From contig JAJHRM010000068.1 in the NCBI GenBank assembly GCA_020832965.1, positions 1 through 10,939 on the forward strand: a stretch of DNA of 10,939 nt, in the 5' to 3' direction. The translations under genes were made by a program, and so were the position numbers. Origin of the DNA: Thermofilum sp. (GTDB taxonomy: Archaea; Thermoproteota; Thermoprotei; Thermofilales; Thermofilaceae). The notes under the pieces were generated by a model. It saw only the letters and a program-made list of their open reading frames with translations. It made no database searches and was not told the DNA's origin. Below, one piece after another: positions 1 through 5,321 of the stretch. Numbering within the stretch: the first letter of the stretch is position 1; the number at the start of each line of letters is the position of its first letter.

Positions 1-165
1 CGATAATATCAGAAGGAAGAATTCTCGCCATCGACACCATCGATGAACTGAAGAAAAGGGTTGCAGACACAGTCTTCATAGAGGTACGACTACCAAGCAT
101 GTCGGGACTACAGGCACTAAACATCCTCAAAGATTTTCCAAGCAACGAGGTAAAAATCTACCACA
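1..165 (+). pseudogene. ABC exporter ATPase, internal/C-terminal fragment cut at a GC decamer
   Basis: Reading from base 3, 54 codons align without gaps to codons 221-274 (7180-7341) of the intact ABC exporter ATPase later in this window. 40 of the 54 residues are identical, including the stretch ADTVFIEVRLPS, and most changes are conservative. This is the post-H-loop region of a DrrA/NatA-type ATPase. The nucleotide match is much weaker at third codon positions, so this is an old paralogue rather than a recent duplication. Homology stops after the Tyr-His at 159-164, exactly where GCGCGCGCGC begins. The last ~58 residues expected from the paralogue are absent. The frame continues open to 548 but that extension is unrelated, being antisense to glpA. 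The gene enters from the left edge, so its Walker motifs cannot be seen. It is a real gene remnant, or half of a chimeric join. Confidence 0.8.
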
Positions 166-491
166 GCGCGCGCGCACTTCTTCAAAAAGAAGTCCTTATA
201 CTTCAAGTCCGACTCGTCTATAGCAACAAAGAGCCCACCATTCTTCTCAAACAAAAAAGGTGCAATCTTCCTCAAAACAACATTCTCCGAATAACACTCC
301 CTAGCAACCTCTACATCGGCGACGTACCTGCAGCCACTATGCAGAAGTCCATGCGTCCTTCCACTTGTACCACTGCCAATAGAGCCACGTTCAAGCAACG
401 TAACCTTAGCTCCACGCTGGGCAAGGTCGTAAGCAACTGCAGCACCAGTAATACCTCCGCCAATGACTACTACGTGTTTCAGCAAGCTCAC
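117..491 (-). CDS. glpA: Anaerobic glycerol-3-phosphate dehydrogenase (GlpA-like), 3'-truncated
   Basis: This is the N-terminal FAD-binding part of a GlpA/GlpD-type glycerol-3-phosphate dehydrogenase, which oxidises sn-glycerol-3-phosphate to dihydroxyacetone phosphate at the membrane. The dinucleotide-binding motif VVIGGGITGAAVAYDLAQRG is at residues 8-27. The GlpA hallmark TSGRTHGLLHSGCRYV, then ARECYSEN and GGLFVAIDE, follow E. coli GlpA in order. Homology ends at LKKC (about residue 105, base ~176) at GCGCGCGCGC; the remaining ~19 residues to the stop at 117 are antisense to the ABC fragment and not glpA-like. Full-length GlpA is 400-550 residues, so substrate-site and C-terminal domains are missing and the product should be inactive. 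The GTG start at 489-491 puts the glycine motif at the expected distance, and a TATA-like box (515-522) lies ~27 bases upstream. The family is clear; the truncation is either real or an assembly artefact. Confidence 0.85.
   Translation of the reverse strand: MSLLKHVVVIGGGITGAAVAYDLAQRGAKVTLLERGSIGSGTSGRTHGLLHSGCRYVADVEVARECYSENVVLRKIAPFLFEKNGGLFVAIDESDLKYKDFFLKKCARAVVDFYLVAWKIFEDV
166..175. repeat. GCGCGCGCGC decamer at gene-gene junction 1
   Basis: Ten bases of perfectly alternating G and C, self-complementary. They separate a truncated ABC ATPase (left) from a truncated glpA (right). An identical decamer at 1489-1498 sits at a second junction of two truncated genes. Possible readings are a deletion or recombination scar at a Z-DNA-prone (GC)5 tract, a recombinase site, or a ligation or assembly mis-join. 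Confidence 0.85.
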
Positions 492-514
492 TCAAGAAGC
501 GCCTATATGAATAA

Positions 515-522
515 TATAAAAA
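515..522 (-). promoter_or_regulatory. TATA-like box for the glpA fragment
   Basis: On the minus strand this reads TTTTTATA in a very A+T-rich stretch. Its centre is about 27 bases before the GTG at 491, the spacing expected for a leaderless archaeal transcript. Assigned by position and composition only. Confidence 0.45.
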
Positions 523-613
523 CCTTGTTAAAAAATATAGATTTTTAATAATTTTAAGTATATGCAGTCTTGAAGCAGATCAATCTCAGACGGAGACCCA
601 GTACGCTTCAATT

Positions 614-634
614 CCTTCTTAATCCATTAGAAGG
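614..634. other. Inverted repeat CCTTCT-N9-AGAAGG between the HAD and glpA genes
   Basis: Perfect 6-bp arms (614-619 and 629-634) with a 9-base loop, in the 219-base gap between the HAD stop (711) and the glpA start (491). It could be a termination or processing hairpin, or an operator. The rest of the gap (about 535-680) shows no gene or RNA that I recognise. Confidence 0.3.
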
Positions 635-684
635 CCGCTTTAGCAGTAAGGATGTTTATTGACAGCATAGTAAGCCTTCCTTGG

Positions 685-707
685 CTTAAGAAAATAAAAT
701 ACTTAAG
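685..707 (-). terminator. U-rich terminator after the HAD phosphatase
   Basis: Directly after the HAD stop codon (711-713), the minus strand reads CTTAAG, then TATTTTATTTT, then CTTAAG. The arms (685-690, 702-707) can pair around a T-rich loop. The T-rich tract fits archaeal intrinsic termination, which depends on U-runs more than on hairpins. Confidence 0.45.
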
Positions 708-710
708 AGC

Positions 711-1490
711 TCAGATGCATTCAAGGTTCTCGGAAGAGGAGCACATAGCACCTAATGCATCAAGCAGGTCACATAGATCCTTAAAGACTAAAATTCTTTT
801 CTCTTGCAAAGCAACATCACTGATCAAATCTTGGAGTGTAGCTTCACCACTTAACACTAAAATTGGAATAGCATTGCTCTCTACAGCCATTCTTATATCT
901 GTATAAATTCTATCACCAATATAGCAAACTTCTCTTGTGCTAACATTATTTTTTAAAGAAATTTCAATCAGCATTTCTGAAGAAGGCTTACCTAAAATTG
1001 CAATGGGCCTGGTTCCAGTTGTCAACTCTATTGCTTTACCTATGCTTCCTGCGTCCGGAAGATACCCCGCCTCAGCAGGGCAGCGAAGATCTGGATGTAC
1101 CAGCACCCAGGGCACTCCTTTTTGTATAAAGATACAGGCATCTGCAAGCTTAGAGTAGGTAAGCTCTTTATCAAAACCTACAACAACTAGTCTAGGTGAT
1201 TTGTCACTAAACTTTACACCATATTTGTGATGAAGATACCTTTTAGAACTCCGCGTAAGTAAAGGAAAAACGTTTTCTATCATGCCGTGTTTCTTTAAGT
1301 AGTTCCCAAGATGGTCAAGTGAGCTGTAAATCTCGTCAGCAGTAATTTTAATTCCTAAGATGCGGGAAAGATTCTTCGCATGTTTCTCATTTGGCTCAGA
1401 GGAATTATTTGTCACAATAACGAATCTGCGATTGCTCCTCCTCATATACTCGATAAGTTCACGTGCACAACTGAGAGGCTTGTTCCCAGC
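711..1490 (-). CDS. HAD-IIA (NagD/AraL-type) phosphatase, 5'-truncated
   Basis: Members of this HAD subfamily dephosphorylate small sugar or polyol phosphates such as glycerol phosphates and p-nitrophenyl phosphate. Visible motifs are motif II VIVTNNSSEPNEKHA, motif III lysine in ILGKPSSEM, and motif IV CYIGDRIYTDIRMA, with a cap domain between II and III containing VVVGFDKELTYSKLADA. The first in-frame ATG is at 1445, but homology continues upstream through GNKPLSCARELIEY to base ~1487. There the normal preceding segment carrying the nucleophile (DxDGV..R) is replaced by the GCGCGCGCGC decamer. Motif I with both catalytic aspartates, about 15-20 residues, is therefore missing and the product should be inactive. 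The U-rich terminator follows immediately. Lying beside glpA on the same strand, it may have acted on glycerol-3-phosphate; that is inference from context. Confidence 0.85.
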   Translation of the reverse strand, partial: AGNKPLSCARELIEYMRRSNRRFVIVTNNSSEPNEKHAKNLSRILGIKITADEIYSSLDHLGNYLKKHGMIENVFPLLTRSSKRYLHHKYGVKFSDKSPRLVVVGFDKELTYSKLADACIFIQKGVPWVLVHPDLRCPAEAGYLPDAGSIGKAIELTTGTRPIAILGKPSSEMLIEISLKNNVSTREVCYIGDRIYTDIRMAVESNAIPILVLSGEATLQDLISDVALQEKRILVFKDLCDLLDALGAMCSSSENLECI

Positions 1491-1498
1491 GCGCGCGC
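1489..1498. repeat. GCGCGCGCGC decamer at gene-gene junction 2
   Basis: Second perfect copy of the alternating GC decamer. It separates the 5'-truncated HAD gene (minus strand) from a 5'-truncated ABC permease (plus strand). Both genes have coding homology up to the edge of the tract, so no promoter or intergenic DNA remains between two divergent genes. Confidence 0.85.
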
Positions 1499-2185
1499 TA
1501 CTATACTTTTGAAAATATACGGATGTTATTCATAGAACTACCTAGCTATATTCAAAATACGCTAATTTTTAGTGCTATCGCCTTGCTAATGGCGTTGCCG
1601 ATAGCTCTCGGGACTGGCTACGTGTTGGCTAGAACAAATATTTCTGGGAAGAACGTCCTAGATGGAATCATGACCTCAGTACTTGCTATACCGGGAATAA
1701 TGATGGGAATAGGTTACTTAATCGGATTTGACTACCCACTGCCATTTATCAATGAGTCTCTGAGCAGGGTATGGCTAATCATGCCTCTTGTGCTTACAGC
1801 GAGAAGACTACCATACATGACAAGAACAACGCATGCGTCTTTCCTTCAATTAGAGAAGAGCCTTGAAGAGGCAGCATTTGTCTCAGGAGCATCAAAGCTG
1901 AGAACGTTCTTCAATATCACACTACCCCTTATTCTCAAGGGAGTTTTTGCGGGAATGCTACTCTTCTTAGTAATGGCTATTCAAGAGATTTCGGCAACGA
2001 TCTTCCTCTATCGTCCAGGATGGGAAACACTACCTATAGGAATATACCTTCAGTGGAACAGAGGAACAGAGTTCGGAGTTCCAGCGGCTGCAGCCTTTAT
2101 TTTGATCATATTCACTCTTATCCTGTTAATAATATTTAGTAAAACAGGGCAAAGAGTATTAGGAGGAGCGTTTGCAGCTGTATGA
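1499..2185 (+). CDS. ABC importer inner-membrane permease (AfuB/PotB type), 5'-truncated
   Basis: This is a binding-protein-dependent transport permease. The EAA loop contacting the ATPase is LEEAAFVSGASKLRTFFNIT, followed by LPLILKGVFAGML. Hydrophobic segments surround it, including IFSAIALLMALPIALGTGYV, SVLAIPGIMMGIGYLIGF and the C-terminal AAAAFILIIFTLILLIIF. The first ATG is 1523 (220 residues), but the frame is open back through YYTFENIR (1499-1522). That segment resembles the periplasmic run-in before the first helix of the second half in AfuB-like fused permeases. These proteins are usually ~260-280 residues per half, or ~500-550 when fused, so an N-terminal part, possibly a whole half, has been lost at the GC decamer. 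The ATPase follows 11 bases downstream. No substrate-binding protein is present. The substrate is unknown; iron, polyamine, phosphonate or glycerol phosphate are all possible. Confidence 0.85.
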   Translation, partial: YYTFENIRMLFIELPSYIQNTLIFSAIALLMALPIALGTGYVLARTNISGKNVLDGIMTSVLAIPGIMMGIGYLIGFDYPLPFINESLSRVWLIMPLVLTARRLPYMTRTTHASFLQLEKSLEEAAFVSGASKLRTFFNITLPLILKGVFAGMLLFLVMAIQEISATIFLYRPGWETLPIGIYLQWNRGTEFGVPAAAAFILIIFTLILLIIFSKTGQRVLGGAFAAV

Positions 2186-2196
2186 GGTGAAATGAT

Positions 2197-3291
2197 ATGA
2201 GTATGAGGCAAGAATTTGTCAAATTAGTAAAAGTGGTTAAAACCTTTAAGAAGGTAACAGCTGTAGCAGGGGTCTCTCTATCAGTAAATAAGGGCGAACT
2301 AGTAACTCTTTTAGGTCCTAGCGGTTGCGGAAAAACCACTACTCTTCGTTTAATTGCCGGGCTAGAGATACCTGATTCTGGTGAAATCTACATAGATGAC
2401 TTGCTTGTTTCAGCGCCGGAAAAAGGTATATTTGTTCCTCCGCACAAAAGAGGAATAGGCATGGTTTTTCAGAATTATGCCGTCTGGCCGCACATGACTG
2501 TTTTTGACAATATTGCCTATGGATTAAAGATTCAAAGGTTGTCCAAAGACGAGATTTCTAGAAGAGTAAAAGAAGTGTTAGAACTTATCGGTCTTAGTGG
2601 CTTGGAAGACAGGTATCCTACACAGCTAAGTGGAGGGCAACAGCAAAGAGTAGCTTTAGCTAGGGCTCTCATTACTAGACCTCAACTATTGTTGCTTGAT
2701 GAGCCTCTAAGCAATCTCGATGCAAAGTTACGCGAACGAATGAGGTTCGAAATTAGAAGCCTTGTAAAGAATCTCGGACTAACTGCGATCTACGTTACAC
2801 ATGATCAAGCAGAGGCATTGGTCATCAGTGACCGGATAGTAGTCATGAATCATGGAAAGATCGAGCAAATAGGGAAACCTGAAGAAGTCTATAAAAACCC
2901 TGCAAACAGGTTTGTTGCCGATTTTATTGGTGTGGCAAACTTCATCCCTGTTACCGTGAAGAAAATTGCAGAAAACTTCCAGGGAATAGTTGTAACAGAG
3001 GATGGAAGTGTTATCAGGTGCACAGTTTCTTCTAGGCTCAAAGAGAACAACAAGGCATACTTACTAATTCGTCCCGAAGACATAGTCCTCTATAAAGATT
3101 CCCCACCTGGTGAGAATACTTTACAGGTCAAAGTTGTACATAGAGTGTATCTCGGAAACATTAACTACTACTGGCTAAATTATAACGACTTAGAATTTCG
3201 TGTCCAAACCTCTCCTGACTTTGAAGCTAATGAGGGTGAAAGAATATTCGCATTCCTGAAGCCGGACAAAGCTATCGCCTTACCGGAGTAG
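2197..3291 (+). CDS. ABC importer ATPase, FbpC/PotA/UgpC family
   Basis: This 364-residue cytoplasmic ATPase would power the adjacent permease. Walker A is GPSGCGKTT (residues 40-48), the Q-loop is MVFQNYAVWPHMTVFDN (from 89), the signature LSGGQQQRVALARAL (from 144), Walker B LLLLDEPLSNLD (163-174), the H-loop THDQAEAL (201-208). A C-terminal regulatory (TOBE-like) region from about residue 245 contains LLIRPEDIVLY. The phrase VWPHMTVFDN is closer to FbpC/AfuC-type than to MalK-type proteins, which usually have LYPHMTV. Length and motifs are normal, so this gene is intact, unlike its neighbours to the left. ATG 2197 follows a strong ribosome-binding site GAGGTGA (2184-2190) overlapping the permease stop, so the two genes are translated from one mRNA. 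Confidence 0.93.
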   Translation: MSMRQEFVKLVKVVKTFKKVTAVAGVSLSVNKGELVTLLGPSGCGKTTTLRLIAGLEIPDSGEIYIDDLLVSAPEKGIFVPPHKRGIGMVFQNYAVWPHMTVFDNIAYGLKIQRLSKDEISRRVKEVLELIGLSGLEDRYPTQLSGGQQQRVALARALITRPQLLLLDEPLSNLDAKLRERMRFEIRSLVKNLGLTAIYVTHDQAEALVISDRIVVMNHGKIEQIGKPEEVYKNPANRFVADFIGVANFIPVTVKKIAENFQGIVVTEDGSVIRCTVSSRLKENNKAYLLIRPEDIVLYKDSPPGENTLQVKVVHRVYLGNINYYWLNYNDLEFRVQTSPDFEANEGERIFAFLKPDKAIALPE

Positions 3292-3314
3292 CGACGCCTT
3301 GGAAGCACAGTTTC

Positions 3315-3340
3315 AATAAATAGTATTCAAGGGATTTATT
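3315..3340 (+). terminator. Possible terminator hairpin after the importer ATPase
   Basis: AATAAAT (3315-3321) and ATTTATT (3334-3340) are perfect 7-base arms with a 12-base loop, 24 bases after the ATPase stop. A T-run (GTTTTTAG) follows at about 3361-3368. The stem is entirely A/T and so weak at high temperature; the T-run may matter more. Confidence 0.3.
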
Positions 3341-3371
3341 CAGTAAACTTACTTAATTAGGTTTTTAGTAG

Positions 3372-3387
3372 CATGACACGCGTCATG
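3372..3387. other. Inverted repeat CATGAC-ACGC-GTCATG
   Basis: A perfect 6-bp inverted repeat around a 4-base centre, in the AT-rich gap between the importer ATPase and the plus-strand HAD gene. Dyads like this are typical of dimeric regulator sites, but there is no promoter close enough to assign it to, so its role is open. Confidence 0.3.
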
Positions 3388-3559
3388 AGGGTTGTCTTTG
3401 AGAGACCTTGCAGAATCTTTCTTTTTCATTCATGTAATGTTTTAGCTCAGGAAGTTTCTTCCTAAATTCCTCTCGGTCTTATCTTTCCTGTTCCACTGAA
3501 GCTTGTTCCACGGTTTCTAAATTTTTAACATGAAAACAGTTTTTATGGCTTCCACTGTA
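3383..3559 (-). pseudogene. Possible decayed coding remnant, unrecognised
   Basis: Within the 359-base gap 3292-3650, the minus strand has one frame that reads like protein except for a TAA at 3479-3481. Before it is NLETVEQASVEQER; after it is DREEFRKKLPELKHYMNEKE, then RFCKVSQ, ending at TGA 3383-3385. The charged, helix-like composition is unlike random AT-rich sequence, but I do not recognise a family and there is no start codon or ribosome-binding site. A decayed transposase or lost flanking gene is possible. The frame also overlaps the hairpins at 3372-3387 and 3449-3463 (AGGAAG-TTT-CTTCCT). It may equally be chance. Nothing else coding is seen in this gap. Confidence 0.2.
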
Positions 3560-3615
3560 CTAGCTTAAACATTGCCGGAGTTCGAGAGCTAATTACTTTG
3601 AAGTGTCGAGATAGA

Positions 3616-3621
3616 TTTAAA
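3616..3621 (+). promoter_or_regulatory. TATA-like box for the plus-strand HAD gene
   Basis: TTTAAA centred about 32 bases before ATG 3651, preceded by purine-rich GAGATAGA that could serve as a BRE. The spacing predicts a transcript starting within a few bases of the ATG, i.e. a leaderless or nearly leaderless mRNA. Confidence 0.45.
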
Positions 3622-3650
3622 GCCTAGTCTTCTTTTAGCTTTTGGTTCAC

Positions 3651-4376
3651 ATGAGTACTCTGGAAAGCATCATTAATAGTGCTAAGGTCTTCTCGTTCGA
3701 CATAGACGGCACGCTGATCGACAGCTACACTTACATGAGGGATGTCATCCAGATACTGCTTCTCTACTTGGGTGTCCCGGCAAGCATGCTTGAAATGCTG
3801 ACGGACGAGGTGTACAGGAGCTGGTACGAGCTCGAGAAAGAGGGGGTACTGGACTACGGCAAGTTCCACTACCTGCTCGAGGATTTTGCCAGAAAGCACT
3901 CGGTAAGTGTTCGTTACGACGTAGGGAGTTTTCAAGAGCTCCTCTTTGAAGCGAGGGTGAAGGGGTCCGAGCTCTGCAGGTGCGCAGTGAAGCTCCTGTC
4001 TGAGCTCAAGAAGAGGGGCAAAATCGTAGTCTCCGTCTCCGCGGGTGACGGTGTGCCGGGAATGAAGCATAAGAGGATCATTGAGAGCGGGCTTGCCCCC
4101 CTCTTCGACAGGATACTCGTTGTTCAAGAGGATGTCCCCTCAAGGGTGGAGGCGTGGATGAAGCTGGAGGAAGAATTCAAAACCCCCAGGGACGAGATAG
4201 TCCACGTAGATGACAGGCCCAGGCTTGCACTAGAGGCTTTTAACGCAGGCCTTAAAGCAATAGTCGTCAAGACAGGATTCTACGATCCTTACTTTAATTT
4301 ACCTGGCAGTATCCCAGCAGTGGACTCCCTCTGCACACTACTGGACATGGTTGTGAAGTTGCCGCTGAAGCAGTGA
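3651..4376 (+). CDS. HAD-superfamily phosphatase (HAD-IA-like), substrate unknown
   Basis: A 241-residue HAD hydrolase with all four motifs: motif I FSFDIDGTLIDS (Asp17 nucleophile and Asp19 acid/base), motif II VSVSAGDG with its serine, a motif III lysine around GMKHKR, and motif IV HVDDRPRLALEA. A helical cap-like insert lies between motifs I and II (about residues 25-110), as in the phosphoglycolate phosphatase/haloacid dehalogenase group. A TTG at 3642 would add three residues, but ATG 3651 fits the TATA-like box and gives the usual short lead-in to motif I. It is complete and unlike the truncated HAD-IIA gene at 711-1490; the two are not duplicates. It stands alone, 57 bases before the lysO-like gene, and could be co-transcribed with it. 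The substrate cannot be read from the sequence. Confidence 0.85.
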   Translation: MSTLESIINSAKVFSFDIDGTLIDSYTYMRDVIQILLLYLGVPASMLEMLTDEVYRSWYELEKEGVLDYGKFHYLLEDFARKHSVSVRYDVGSFQELLFEARVKGSELCRCAVKLLSELKKRGKIVVSVSAGDGVPGMKHKRIIESGLAPLFDRILVVQEDVPSRVEAWMKLEEEFKTPRDEIVHVDDRPRLALEAFNAGLKAIVVKTGFYDPYFNLPGSIPAVDSLCTLLDMVVKLPLKQ

Positions 4377-4400
4377 ATAATATTCAAAGACTCCTCAAAT

Positions 4401-4409
4401 AAATTTATG
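4401..4409 (+). promoter_or_regulatory. TATA-like box for the LysO-like gene
   Basis: AAATTTATG, centred ~29 bases before ATG 4434 in an A+T-rich gap between G+C-richer genes. A GGTGA at 4416-4420 is 13 bases before the ATG, rather far for a ribosome-binding site, so a leaderless start is more likely. Confidence 0.45.
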
Positions 4410-4433
4410 AAAATGGTGAAATGATTTACCTGC

Positions 4434-5306
4434 ATGACTGACACGGCTTCCTCTTTTACGATCATCGTAGTATTCGCACTCTCAATTGCTCTCGGCAGAG
4501 TATTGAAGATAAGGATTCCACGCGCTGTGTTTCAAGCAATGGTGCTGGTGCTTGTCTGGAGCATAAGCGCGTGGTCAGCTGCGAGCGGTATTGAGGCTTT
4601 GAAGGCTTCCCTAGCACATACCCTGGCGTTTCTAGCCCTAATAATCCTCTCTGTGCTCGTTGTTGGCGCTGTCTTCGTGGAGGAAGGAAAGAAGTCTTCA
4701 AGCCCTGTACACGTGCATCTCAATTCCCCAATTATTCTCACAGTGCCTCTCGGCTGGCTAACAGGGATATACGCTAGCTGGCTCCGGGACCTCCTTTCAA
4801 GGATTATCTGGCCCCTTGTCCTAGCAGTTATCTTCGCGACTGGCCTCACGATGCAATTATCGATAACTTCGCGAGCGGTGAGGAGTGGAGGGAGGGTTGT
4901 CCTCAAGGCTCTCTCGGCAACAATTACCTCAGCATTCCTAGCAGGGCTCGCCGCCTCATTCGTACTCAGAGTTCCTCTCAACTACTCGCTATCCATAGTC
5001 TTCGGGCTTGGATGGTACAGCTTCGCAGGGCCCTTCGTTGCACAGCACTTCGGACCAGTAGGGGGTCTGACCGCTTTCCTGGTCAACGTCATGCGGGAAC
5101 AGGCAACGCTTATACTTACCCCTGTACTAGCAAGGTTTAAGGTCTCGACGGTGAGCCTGGGGGGAGCAACAACCATGGACAACACCCTTCCAATATACAT
5201 CTACACGTATGGCGAAGAAGCAACAGTGCCAAGCATAATACATGGCTTCGTACTCACGCTCCTCGTACCCGTCCTGGAGACACTCGCTATCATGATCCCT
5301 GCTTGA
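4434..5306 (+). CDS. lysO: LysO-family (YbjE/DUF340) lysine/amino-acid exporter
   Basis: A 290-residue integral membrane protein of about eight hydrophobic segments. The conserved C-terminal half of the LysO family is clear: GLGWYSFAGPFVAQHFGPVG, then NVMREQATLILTPVLARF, then GGATTMDNTLPIY. In E. coli, LysO exports L-lysine and the toxic analogue thialysine; here lysine or a related amino acid is the best guess. Length is close to the bacterial protein. The first segment (residues ~7-24) starts directly after the initiator region, supporting ATG 4434. The MFS transporter starts 15 bases downstream, so the pair is probably one export operon. In bacteria lysO is often controlled by ArgR or a lysine riboswitch; neither is seen here. 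Confidence 0.87.
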   Translation: MTDTASSFTIIVVFALSIALGRVLKIRIPRAVFQAMVLVLVWSISAWSAASGIEALKASLAHTLAFLALIILSVLVVGAVFVEEGKKSSSPVHVHLNSPIILTVPLGWLTGIYASWLRDLLSRIIWPLVLAVIFATGLTMQLSITSRAVRSGGRVVLKALSATITSAFLAGLAASFVLRVPLNYSLSIVFGLGWYSFAGPFVAQHFGPVGGLTAFLVNVMREQATLILTPVLARFKVSTVSLGGATTMDNTLPIYIYTYGEEATVPSIIHGFVLTLLVPVLETLAIMIPA

Positions 5307-5321
5307 GCGAGGCGATGAAAC

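Noticed and set aside
1..165. The left-edge ABC fragment as a recent duplicate of 7180-7341
   Set aside because: Protein similarity is high (40/54) but third codon positions differ widely, so recent duplication or a long direct repeat able to drive homologous recombination is unlikely.
99..548. Plus-strand 149-codon frame read as one protein
   Set aside because: Only the first ~22 codons belong to the ABC fragment; the rest is antisense to glpA after the GC decamer, so it is not a genuine gene.
3642..3650. TTG at 3642 as the start of the plus-strand HAD protein
   Set aside because: ATG 3651 fits the upstream TATA-like box and the normal distance to motif I; there is no ribosome-binding site favouring the TTG.
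3624..4127. Minus-strand open frame (167 codons) over the HAD gene
   Set aside because: Antisense to the HAD motifs, with no recognisable protein features or ribosome-binding site.
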